A stretch of DNA of 64,000 nucleotides, taken from Limnobaculum xujianqingii. GTDB lineage: Bacteria; Pseudomonadota; Gammaproteobacteria; Enterobacterales; Enterobacteriaceae. How positions within the stretch are numbered: the first letter of the stretch is position 1; every line of letters begins with the position of its first letter. The notes under the pieces were generated by a model. It did no database searches and was not told the DNA's origin. It saw only the letters and a list, made by a program, of their open reading frames with translations. Position numbers and translations under genes: made by a program. Below, in pieces: positions 18,591 through 26,598 of this stretch. The stretch spans positions 434,001 to 498,000 of the forward strand of contig NZ_JABMLK010000002.1 of assembly GCF_013394855.1 (NCBI RefSeq). Direction: 5' to 3'.

Positions 18591-19442
18591 ATGTATATGA
18601 GAGAATTATTTTTTAAAATTCTGGACTACAAAGGGAATAATTTATTTAAAGATGAGTTAATTCCCTGGCTTAAGGAAAATGAAAACTATTATTCTAATTT
18701 CATGAAGCAAGTTAGCGAATTGACTGCGGATATAGATAATATTTCGCTTATACCTGATGAAGTTTCATGGGAACTATATGCACTCTCGCGTGTATTAGAT
18801 TGTTTAACAGAGAAATTTCAATATAAAGAAGACATTAGTTTTGATAAAAGTGCTATTCCTTTATCTCAAGCTCAATATATCTATTTTGCTCAACGTCTTG
18901 GACTAACGGCAACGGAGTCTAAAGTATTTAGCACTTTCTATTGTGAAATAATAAGAGCTGAATGCAGTGAATCAAATTTCGATATATTGGATACTCGCTA
19001 TCCTGCTTTAATGCTCGGGCATTTGTTAATTCACAGAGGAGGAGTGATTATTAGCATGTCTCCGTCGATGTTTAATCTCGAATTGGTTAACAATGCAGAA
19101 ATCTACTGGGCATACTTGAGAGCTCATCGTGAGTCACATGATTTATCTAAAGGTTGGGGTTCTAATTCTCAATGGCGAACACGCTTTCGTTTTGATTTCG
19201 AGTGCCCGGATGGCTTCCTTTATAATGCACAGGGTGATGTTGATTTAAATCAGAAGTCAGACGCAGCTTTTGAAAGGCTTAAGGAATATGATTTATCGTT
19301 GGCAGAAGCTGAGGAATTGACTATGTATCGGCATTTTATTACTTGTACAAAAAAGGGTGGTGATGTTTTTCCTTATGACTATAAGTTTTTTGATGAAGTA
19401 GGTGTTTTGGACGACCCATTGCGACATAAAACTGCCACATGA
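18591..19442 (+). CDS. Unknown protein whose C-terminus runs into a foreign fragment
   Basis: 283 residues, cytosolic, AT-rich codon use unlike the porin beside it. The N-terminal half is acidic and helical (MYMRELFFKILDYKGNNLFK ...); the middle contains SQWRTRFRFDFECPDGFLYN. I do not recognise a family. The last eight codons (PLRHKTAT) lie inside a sequence homologous, in antisense, to the end of the Gabija helicase gene at 24.65 kb, so the natural C-terminus was probably lost and replaced when that piece arrived. The ribosome site is poor (ATGTATATG after an A-rich stretch), leaving the start uncertain between 18591 and 18597. Confidence 0.55.
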   Translation: MYMRELFFKILDYKGNNLFKDELIPWLKENENYYSNFMKQVSELTADIDNISLIPDEVSWELYALSRVLDCLTEKFQYKEDISFDKSAIPLSQAQYIYFAQRLGLTATESKVFSTFYCEIIRAECSESNFDILDTRYPALMLGHLLIHRGGVIISMSPSMFNLELVNNAEIYWAYLRAHRESHDLSKGWGSNSQWRTRFRFDFECPDGFLYNAQGDVDLNQKSDAAFERLKEYDLSLAEAEELTMYRHFITCTKKGGDVFPYDYKFFDEVGVLDDPLRHKTAT

Positions 19443-19690
19443 AAACTTTGTTTGATTTACGTGTGCTTGGTTTTTTCGATAGGGTTGGAATTAAGATACT
19501 TAGCGTTTGGCAACATTGCTTGTAGTTCGAATGTGTGATTTTTTGTCAGAACGACTAGTGTCACATCATAAGTTTCACCTTTAATCGTATGTATTGTTGA
19601 TAGCTAAATATGAAAGTCATCTTCATGATTTAGGGTGTTATCCTTCAACGAAATCAGCGGACTTGCTTGTTTCGTTTATCCGGCTTCATA
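19417..19690 (-). pseudogene. Decayed 3' fragment of a gajB-like helicase gene
   Basis: Reading CATTGCGACATAAAACTGCC from 19417, the sequence follows the intact helicase gene at 24654-24950 base by base with many substitutions and a 50-base deletion, through TGTGTGATTTTTTGTCAGAACGACT, TTTCACCTTTAATCGTATGT and on to about 19690. The frame is destroyed by stops and indels. It is therefore the remnant of a second, diverged Gabija helicase whose C-terminal part only survives. The rest of that gene and its gajA partner are not found nearby. Confidence 0.8.
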
Positions 19691-20099
19691 GCGGATACTA
19701 TGACATGTGATGTAACCCTAAACGTTCTAAAAGGTCTATTAACCTGCTTTAATCTTTCTATCGCAATAGCTTCCAACAAGGCCATTGTTTGTTCAATAAA
19801 CTAATTAATTCTTGTTTTATCAATCATATTCCTAATCTAATTCTATGATAATTGTTGATTAGACCAATATCCTGTAATTAATGATTTTTATTATCATATA
19901 TATAAAATTAATCAACATTTTTGATTAAATGTCTTTTTCTGGTGAGCTGAAATCATCATTCATTTAATTTTTTTGTAAAGAAATAAAAATCCATTAAACA
20001 ATGCTTTTTTGTTAATTATTGATTTGGTAGAGAGTTTTTGAGTGAAACTTAGAGTATTTATAATCAACCTTATTTTTGGCTTCTAATAGGAGTTGTTTA
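19691..20099. other. AT-rich upstream region of pepT-dcuC with an inverted repeat
   Basis: No gene is supported. At 19908-19928 there is TTAATCAA-CATTT-TTGATTAA, a perfect 8-base dyad about 170 bases before pepT that could be an operator. It has the inner halves of an FNR-like site in the wrong order (ATCAA before TTGAT), so I do not call it FNR. A ribosome site AGGAG precedes the pepT ATG. Confidence 0.4.
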
Positions 20100-21353
20100 A
20101 TGAATATCATCGACCGCTTTATTGCTTATACAAAAATTAATACTACAACCAATCGTGAAAAGGGGGCAGCAGGTATTATGCCCTCTTCAGACGGGCAGAT
20201 GGTATTAGCGCAGAAGGTCGCGGAAGAATTACGGACATTAGGCATGGAGAATGTTCAGGTAAATGAGCGGGCGATTGTTACCGCACTATTACCTTCTAAT
20301 GTCGATTATTCGCTACCAACGGTGGCGTTTTTTGGCCATCTGGATACTAGTGCTGAACACACTGGTGATGCTCATGCTCAGATTTTGCCTTATTCAGGCG
20401 GCGATCTCTGTTTGAATAAAGAGAAAAATATTTTTCTGCGCCAGAGCGAATTTCCTGAGCTGGCGGACTATATCGGTGATGAACTGATTGTTACTGACGG
20501 TACCAGTCTGCTCGGTGCTGACGATAAAGCGGCTATCGCATCTATCGTTAATGCGGTTCAATATCTGATTGGACACCCTGAAATCAAGCATGGACCGGTA
20601 AAGGTAGGTTTTGTTCCCGACGAAGAACAGGGATTGCGTGGGGCTAAAGCCTTTGATGTACAGGCATTCGGTGCAGATTTCGCTTACACGCTTGATTGCT
20701 GTGGCGTTGGTGAACTGGTTTATGAGAACTGGAACGCTGGTGATGCGGACATTATTTTTAATGGTCAGTCAGCACACCCGATGTCCGCCAAGGGAAAACT
20801 GAAGAATTCGCTGCTTATGGCTCATAAGTTTATTGCCATGTTGCCGGGAGGCGAAGCACCGGAGTATACCGAAGGTCGTGAGGGTTACTACTGGGTTAAG
20901 CAAATGCAGGGCAATAGCGCCAGGACTGTATTGAAGATGGACGTCCGCGACTTCACTGAGCAAGGTTACCGTCAGCGTATGGAATTTCTCGGTAAACTGG
21001 CGGAAAACTGCGCTGGATTATGGGGAGAGGGCAGTGTGGTTTGCAATCTGGCAGATCGTTACGCTAACGTTTATAACAGTCTGCAGGGAGAAAATCGCTT
21101 CCCAATTGATATCGCTCTGGCAGCTTATCAGGCTTGTGGTATTGAACCGAAAGTCATCCCAATGCGCGGCGGTTATGACGGAGCGGCACTATCGCAAAAA
21201 GGCCTACCTTGCCCAAATCTGTTTACCGGGGTGCATAACTTTCACTCCATCTATGAATATCTGCCGGTGAAATCACTGCAGGCTGCAAGCAACGTAGTGA
21301 TCGAAGTCATTAAGCAAACCCATAACCGTTTCGCCCAAGGAAGTGCTCAATGA
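20100..21353 (+). CDS. pepT: Peptidase T (aminotripeptidase)
   Basis: Zinc-dependent cytosolic M20B peptidase that removes N-terminal residues from tripeptides. 417 residues from the ATG at 20100, preceded by AATAGGAGTTGTTTA; the frame runs upstream to 20076 without a better start. Motifs of the family are FFGHLDTSAE (metal-binding His and the adjacent Asp), DGTSLLGADDKAAIA (bridging Asp), VPDEEQGLRGAK (catalytic Glu pair) and the C-terminal GVHNFHSIYEYLP with its His ligand. It overlaps dcuC by four bases (ATGA), so uptake and peptide use may be co-regulated. In Salmonella pepT is anaerobically induced. Confidence 0.93.
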   Translation: MNIIDRFIAYTKINTTTNREKGAAGIMPSSDGQMVLAQKVAEELRTLGMENVQVNERAIVTALLPSNVDYSLPTVAFFGHLDTSAEHTGDAHAQILPYSGGDLCLNKEKNIFLRQSEFPELADYIGDELIVTDGTSLLGADDKAAIASIVNAVQYLIGHPEIKHGPVKVGFVPDEEQGLRGAKAFDVQAFGADFAYTLDCCGVGELVYENWNAGDADIIFNGQSAHPMSAKGKLKNSLLMAHKFIAMLPGGEAPEYTEGREGYYWVKQMQGNSARTVLKMDVRDFTEQGYRQRMEFLGKLAENCAGLWGEGSVVCNLADRYANVYNSLQGENRFPIDIALAAYQACGIEPKVIPMRGGYDGAALSQKGLPCPNLFTGVHNFHSIYEYLPVKSLQAASNVVIEVIKQTHNRFAQGSAQ

Positions 21354-22708
21354 TTCAGATTATTATTGCGTTACTGGTCATCGTTGTAGTCGCCCGGTTA
21401 ATTTTAAAAGGTTATAAAGCAGAGCCTGTATTGCTGGCGGCAGGCCTGCTGCTGATGTTTTGTACGCTTGTGACCGGTTGGGGCGAGCTGTTACCTAAAT
21501 CGGTAAAAAGTACCGGTATCAGCTGGTTTGATCCTTTTGAGGTCACTAAGTGGCTGTTCAGTACCCGGGCTGCCGATTTGGGCCTGATGATTATGGCGTT
21601 GATGGGTTTTGCCCATTATATGGACCATATTGGTGCCAATGATGCGGTAGTCAGGGTTGCCACCAGGCCATTACGCAAGCTGCGTTCACCTTATATTCTA
21701 TTGTTTTTCTCCTACCTGTTAGCCAGCGTATTACAGTTAGCGATCCCCTCTGCTACAGGTTTGGCGGTATTGCTGATGGGCACGATGTTCCCGATTATGT
21801 TAGGCCTTGGGTTGTCTTCCGCTTCTGCAGCAGGGGTTATCGCCACTTCATTAGGCATTGCCTATACGCCGACCGCTATTGATGCTATTCGAGGCTCACA
21901 GGCGGCAGGGATGGAAGTAGTACAATATGTATTAAATTATCAGGGGCCTGCGGCAGTAGCAACGGTACTGGTTGTTGGTATTACCCATGTATTTTGGCAA
22001 CGCTATTGCGATAGCAAGCAGGGATTAGTTGCAGAATTACCTGACGTTGAAGAGCAGACCGGTAAGAATGCTCCGGGCTTTTATGCTCTATTGCCGATGT
22101 TACCTATCATTATGGCAGTGGGGTTCTCGCCGATTTTTGTCTCCGGCGTCAGGTTACATGTAGTGACTATCGTACTGATCGCCATGTTTATCTGCATGAT
22201 AATAGAACTACTGCGATTACGGGATTTTAAACAGGTTAGCGCCGGTTTTAATAAGTTTCTCGGCGGAATGGGCAGTGCTTTTGCTAATGTAGTCGGCCTG
22301 TTGGTAGCCGCCGGGGCTTTTGCTCATGGCATCATGAGTATCGGCGCTATCGATCAAATGATTCTAATGGCAGAAGCGGTTGGATTACCGCCATTTGCTA
22401 TGGCAATTGTATTTGCTATCGTTACGTTGGCTGCGGCAATCATTATGGGCTCTGGTAATGCGCCGTTCCTGGCCTTTGTCGAGCTTATCCCTAAGATTGC
22501 CGAATCAATGGGGGCTAACGCTACGGCGATGATCCTACCAATGCAACAAGCATCTCACATGGGACGGGCTATGTCGCCGGTTTCCGGAGTAGTGATCGCC
22601 GTTGCCAGCGGTGCTAAGCTGCAGCCGTTCGAGGTGGTAAAAAGAACTTCAGTACCACTGTTGATTGGATTAGTGGTTCATACGCTGATTATTGGTCTGT
22701 TCTATTAA
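21350..22708 (+). CDS. dcuC: DcuC-family C4-dicarboxylate transporter
   Basis: Inner-membrane carrier with about 12 helices, 452 residues, close in length to E. coli DcuC (461), a succinate efflux and fumarate exchange carrier used in fermentation. Family traits: ATSLGIAYTPTAIDAIRGSQ, IIMGSGNAPFLAFVELIPK and HMGRAMSPVSGVVIAVASG. Starts within the pepT stop codon (4-base overlap), so translationally coupled. Some DcuC-like proteins of this length carry other substrates, and pairing with a peptidase could hint at an amino-acid or dipeptide role; I keep the family name. Confidence 0.8.
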   Translation: MIQIIIALLVIVVVARLILKGYKAEPVLLAAGLLLMFCTLVTGWGELLPKSVKSTGISWFDPFEVTKWLFSTRAADLGLMIMALMGFAHYMDHIGANDAVVRVATRPLRKLRSPYILLFFSYLLASVLQLAIPSATGLAVLLMGTMFPIMLGLGLSSASAAGVIATSLGIAYTPTAIDAIRGSQAAGMEVVQYVLNYQGPAAVATVLVVGITHVFWQRYCDSKQGLVAELPDVEEQTGKNAPGFYALLPMLPIIMAVGFSPIFVSGVRLHVVTIVLIAMFICMIIELLRLRDFKQVSAGFNKFLGGMGSAFANVVGLLVAAGAFAHGIMSIGAIDQMILMAEAVGLPPFAMAIVFAIVTLAAAIIMGSGNAPFLAFVELIPKIAESMGANATAMILPMQQASHMGRAMSPVSGVVIAVASGAKLQPFEVVKRTSVPLLIGLVVHTLIIGLFY

Positions 22709-22765
22709 GGTTTTATAAAAGCGAAATGGCGGCCATGTTTCCTGCCGCCGTTTTTGATTATTCAA

Positions 22766-23971
22766 TTAATCATTACCTTGATAGTGAGCATGACTAGCAC
22801 AAATCATCTCTGCTATTTTGCGATCGTTGCATTGCTGAATTTCCCAATGTTGGCATTGATTAAAGTGGCTAAAACTATTAAGTGCAGATATTAGAGAAAG
22901 AACAAATGCGTCAGGTTTGTTGAATCGCTTTTCAGTAAATAAATTATAGATAATAAGCGTACGATTTTGTCGGTCGGCTTTAGCATCCATTCGCCCGACA
23001 AATTCACCCTGCCATAGAATTGGCAGGCAAAAATAACCAAATTTTCTATCTTGAGGCTTTAGGTAACATTCAAGTTGATAATCATAATCAAACAGATTTT
23101 TGAGACGTTTACGCTGGATGACGAGATTATCAAAGGGAGAAAGAATTTTTACATCGGCTTTTGGCACGTTTTTATTAAGCAATTGCAGTGCTTCTTTGTC
23201 AGCATAATAATCGTTTTCGCCCAGCTGTAATTTGATGATGTCCCCAGCCTCAAGCATGTGTAATAACTCTTGCCGGATGGCCCGCTGCATACCCTGACGT
23301 AAATAGCTAAACTCAGATTCACTACCTAAACCGTTAGCCTGTAAATAACGTTTAATCAGATACTGAGCATATTCAGCTTGGGTAGGTAGGGTAGTATCAA
23401 TATGGTTAGGTAATACCCGTTCAGTCAAATTGAACACTTTTTGAAATCCAATACGCCGTTCAATCATCAGCTCACCCTGTAGAAACAACAGCTCCAGAGC
23501 CGATTTGGCAGGCTTCCAATCCCACCAAGGGCCATTTTTGTGGCTTTTATCTTCGAAGTTTTTTGATTGTAACGGGCCTTCGGCCTTAATGCGGGCAAGC
23601 ACTTCAGCCTTAATCTTCTTGGCCTGAGGATGCCAGGGCTTTTCATGTTCCGTCATATGAAGCATTTTAATGCGGCAATAACGGAAGTCTTCTATTGGCA
23701 GGTATGCAGCTGCATGTGCCCAATATTCGAATACTTTACGTTGTTGTTGAAGAGAATCTAAAATATCGGGTTTATAGCCGCTAACGCGATTCCATAGCGT
23801 GTGATGATGAGCCCGTTCAATACGAGAAATCGTATCAATCTGTATATAACCAAGTTGATTGATAGCTGCTATCGTCGCCTTCTCGGCACTTTTGTGAGAA
23901 ATTGTTTTCGGAAGCGCCTGGCTCAGTAACACGATTTTCCTGGCTTGTTTTAGTGATAACGTATCAACCAT
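22766..23971 (-). CDS. ycaQ: YcaQ-family winged-helix DNA glycosylase (AlkX type)
   Basis: Monofunctional glycosylase family with tandem winged helices (HTH_42) that unhooks interstrand crosslinks and removes N7-alkylpurines in E. coli. 401 residues (E. coli 410). The catalytic Q-x-D motif is visible in GYIQIDTISRIERAHHH near residues 41-57, followed by EYWAHAAAYLPIEDFRYCR and the C-terminal domain with LSPFDNLVIQRKRLKNLFDY. Standing alone, convergent with dcuC, just inside what looks like the chromosomal side of an island border. Confidence 0.85.
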   Translation of the reverse strand: MVDTLSLKQARKIVLLSQALPKTISHKSAEKATIAAINQLGYIQIDTISRIERAHHHTLWNRVSGYKPDILDSLQQQRKVFEYWAHAAAYLPIEDFRYCRIKMLHMTEHEKPWHPQAKKIKAEVLARIKAEGPLQSKNFEDKSHKNGPWWDWKPAKSALELLFLQGELMIERRIGFQKVFNLTERVLPNHIDTTLPTQAEYAQYLIKRYLQANGLGSESEFSYLRQGMQRAIRQELLHMLEAGDIIKLQLGENDYYADKEALQLLNKNVPKADVKILSPFDNLVIQRKRLKNLFDYDYQLECYLKPQDRKFGYFCLPILWQGEFVGRMDAKADRQNRTLIIYNLFTEKRFNKPDAFVLSLISALNSFSHFNQCQHWEIQQCNDRKIAEMICASHAHYQGND

Positions 23972-24194
23972 AATAAATCCTTATATACTCTTTCCGGACT
24001 ATGGATAACGCATAATTAGCGTTGTGGTTAATGTTACTACAAGTCATATAGAAAATAGGCTAATAACGTGATGACAGCGTTTTTTCAGTACAGATATTTG
24101 AAAAAATAATGAGCCCAGAATATTTGAGCAAAAACGTCCCGGGCCTATTTTTCATAGAAGGGTAAGGATGTGTACGGATTGGTCTGGACACAAA

Positions 24195-24226
24195 AAAACC
24201 GTATCCCCTTGAGAAGATACGGTTTT
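24195..24226. terminator. Symmetrical terminator near the island border
   Basis: Perfect 11-base arms AAAACCGTATC / GATACGGTTTT with a 10-base loop and A/T runs on both sides, usable on either strand. The octamer GTCTGGAC occurs on each side of it (about 24182 and 24245). Confidence 0.65.
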
Positions 24227-24269
24227 CGGTACTTTTAAGGACTTGTCTGGACGTCCTCGGAAGGTTATG

Positions 24270-24284
24270 TGGTGGAGCTGGCGG
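24270..24284 (-). other. Putative attachment-site remnant of tmRNA (ssrA) 3' end
   Basis: The minus strand reads CCGCCAGCTCCACCA, which I recall as the CCA-ending 3' terminus of enterobacterial tmRNA. The tmRNA body is absent: directly upstream on that strand is GGAGTTAAGTGT rather than the T-arm. This is how the far end of an element integrated into ssrA looks. It implies that sequence to the left (below 24,270) is the flank and the accessory DNA to the right is the element; the full ssrA and an integrase should lie beyond the right edge. The match is short, so this is a proposal. The rest of the gap 23972-24549 holds no gene. Confidence 0.5.
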
Positions 24285-24461
24285 ACACTTAACTCCACAC
24301 ATAACCCATTGATTTAAATGGGTCATAAAATAGTCTCTAAGTTGTTCTGGGCCGTATTCTGGGCCGAATATTTAATATACTGCCGGGATAGCTGAGTTCA
24401 GCTATATGACGAAGTCTAACCATTTTCATAACAAATTTGAAGCATAAATATTCAGCCTACC

Positions 24462-24524
24462 GGGAGTTGAACTGGGTCATTTCAGGAGTTGAACTGAGCT
24501 ATTTTGGGGAGTTGAATTCAAACC
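24462..24524 (+). repeat. Three imperfect GGAGTTGAACTG repeats
   Basis: GGAGTTGAACTG occurs at about 24463 and 24485 and as GGAGTTGAATTC at about 24508, giving a period of 22-23 bases with partly shared tails (GGTCATTTCA, AGCTATTTTG). They lie between the attachment remnant and the end of the Gabija helicase gene. Meaning unknown; candidates are integrase or excisionase arm sites. Confidence 0.45.
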
Positions 24525-24549
24525 ATGCTCAGGAAATGAGTTAAACAAA

Positions 24550-26598
24550 TCATATAGTCTCAACTTGCCATCCAGATTCCCGCAGCAACTGAGTTTGCTC
24601 ATCTGATATACGGTCTGCGTGCAGGGCTAAACATAGTAGATGCCTTGGTCTACTCATTGCGACATAAAATTGCCGCATAAATACTTTATTTGATTTGCGT
24701 GAATTTGGTTTATCTTTCAGATTGGAATTAGGATGTGCAATACTTGGTAGCTCTCCTGTCAAATATGGCAGCATAGCTTGCATATCAAATGTGTGATTCT
24801 TTGTCTCAACGACCAGTGTCGCATCATGAGTTTCACCTTTAACCGCATGTATTGTTGAAAGCTCAATATGGAAGCCATCTACGTGGCTTATAGTGTTGTC
24901 TTTCGAAGAAGCTAATGTCGGGGCTTGCTCTGTTCGCATAGGTTTACTGGAGGCAGTGCTTTCATTAAATGCCATATATTCTCTAGTTTCTGCCGAAATA
25001 TCTAAGAGTCCAATTAAAGAGGATAGTATCGAGCATGCTTGCACCCAACGGATAGGTTGCGTTGCTTCGGTTTCAGTGAGTAAATAAAATAATCCTTTGC
25101 GAAAGCGAGCCCAACTATCTTTTTTTATTAAATATTCGCGTAGAGTCGAATTAGTAAAGTTGCGACCATCGTCATCTGTGATGTTACTCATTCGCATAAT
25201 CTTAAGGATGCAAGTTAATAAGAATTTATAATTATCAGCTAAATCGATAGATGAATTTTGTTGACAATGACGAACGGCATCTATAAAGCAAGACTCTTTG
25301 AAGTTAACCTTCGATTTTGCCTTGTCAAAATCAGGCCAATAATGACCTAATCTGAATTGGTCTTTATCTGGCGTTATTTCTGCACCAACCGCACCAACAA
25401 CTTTTACCGTAAATTTTTTGTCTTTTTTATATTTATCTGCGAATTGATTTGAAATAATCTGAGCAAAATACTCAATTACTTTTTCACAAGTATCATCATT
25501 AAAAAGAATAATGGTATGAGTGAATTTATTACCAGAAATATGTGCTTGTGCTCTATCTAATAAACTTGTTTCTGTTAATTCAGTTTCTAAAGGGATTTCA
25601 TTGAAGCTTAATCTATTGATTTTTTCAGATAAAGCCCCATCAAAACGATGAGATTTATGAATTATATAATCCATTTGGTCTCGCAACTTACCGTTGAAGC
25701 TTTGATTAGGCTCTTCTGTTCCAATGCTATTAAAAATAGATTGGTCTGGATCTCCAAAACGTTGAATAATCGAATTTTGATTAAAGGGAAAAATTTTACA
25801 TAAAAGTTCATCTTGGAATTTTTGTGTATCTTGCATCTCATCAATCAAAATAAATGGGAATCTTGTTCTTATCACCTTAGCTAATTCAATATTATTTGTA
25901 CATGCTTTATCGGCTTGTATATACATATCTCTAAAAAGGAATACACCTCGTTTATCCAAATAATTTTTTAATCGATTTAGATCACTGATTGCCTTTTGGA
26001 AATTATTATCGCTTTTCCAAGCTTTGGATTTTTTATCAATATTTATTTCCTCACCATTCTGTGAGATATATCTAAATGATCCCCTAAAAAAGGCCTCCTG
26101 TTTTTCCGTATTTCCTAATCCACTCAATGTCGCTTTAAACCAGGAAAACTGAGCTAATTCAAGGAGCTTCACTGCTTGTTTTGCGTAGGTGTCATTGTCT
26201 ACCGTGATATCACTAACACCACTAGATCTTATATATGGAAGAGCTAAAAAGCGGTGTACAAATTCCTGAATGGTACCGATAAAGTGTGGGTAGCTCAGTA
26301 GACGCTGTGCAACTTTTGATTTTGAGCGCTGAAGGCGGTCAATGATCTCATCTTTAGCCACATTGGTATGAGATAGGACGCATATCCCTTGGTGTGGATA
26401 GTTCCACTTTTTAGCCAGAAGAATGAGTTTTGTGGCAATCAATGTTGTTTTTCCACTTCCGGGGCAGGCTTGTACATCAATGGAGTGCATAGCCTTCAAA
26501 ATAGAAATGCGAATATCATCCTGAAGAATAAGTTTTTCAGTTTCGGCTATCTCGGTAATGTCATCATGTGTAATGAGGCCTTCAAGTGAGTGCCGCAT
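24550..26598 (-). CDS. gajB: Gabija anti-phage system helicase GajB (UvrD/PcrA-like)
   Basis: Superfamily 1A helicase, the second component of Gabija. 682 residues from the ATG at 26598, chosen because GAGGAGGT sits six bases before it; an upstream in-frame start at 26625 lacks a site. Walker A is ACPGSGKTTLIATKL near residues 44-58, the Walker B/Q-like motif is DEMQDTQKF near 251, motif III FGDPDQSIFNS follows, and the C-terminal motif RQFYVAMSRPRHLLCLAL is the usual VALTRA-type motif VI. It overlaps the end of gajA by 17 bases, so the two are translationally coupled. It is longer than the Bacillus GajB (about 500), a size often seen in proteobacterial versions. Confidence 0.78.
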   Translation of the reverse strand: MRHSLEGLITHDDITEIAETEKLILQDDIRISILKAMHSIDVQACPGSGKTTLIATKLILLAKKWNYPHQGICVLSHTNVAKDEIIDRLQRSKSKVAQRLLSYPHFIGTIQEFVHRFLALPYIRSSGVSDITVDNDTYAKQAVKLLELAQFSWFKATLSGLGNTEKQEAFFRGSFRYISQNGEEINIDKKSKAWKSDNNFQKAISDLNRLKNYLDKRGVFLFRDMYIQADKACTNNIELAKVIRTRFPFILIDEMQDTQKFQDELLCKIFPFNQNSIIQRFGDPDQSIFNSIGTEEPNQSFNGKLRDQMDYIIHKSHRFDGALSEKINRLSFNEIPLETELTETSLLDRAQAHISGNKFTHTIILFNDDTCEKVIEYFAQIISNQFADKYKKDKKFTVKVVGAVGAEITPDKDQFRLGHYWPDFDKAKSKVNFKESCFIDAVRHCQQNSSIDLADNYKFLLTCILKIMRMSNITDDDGRNFTNSTLREYLIKKDSWARFRKGLFYLLTETEATQPIRWVQACSILSSLIGLLDISAETREYMAFNESTASSKPMRTEQAPTLASSKDNTISHVDGFHIELSTIHAVKGETHDATLVVETKNHTFDMQAMLPYLTGELPSIAHPNSNLKDKPNSRKSNKVFMRQFYVAMSRPRHLLCLALHADRISDEQTQLLRESGWQVETI

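Noticed and set aside
19908..19928. FNR box upstream of pepT
   Set aside because: The halves are in the reverse order (ATCAA before TTGAT), so it is a dyad of unknown type rather than an FNR site.
24060..24326. 88-codon minus-strand frame across the attachment remnant
   Set aside because: It spans the terminator and the tmRNA-like tail and has no recognisable domain; it looks like chance.
24271..24330. A tRNA gene at the GGTGGAGCTGG motif
   Set aside because: Only the acceptor end matches; no D, anticodon or T arm follows, so it is at most an attachment remnant.
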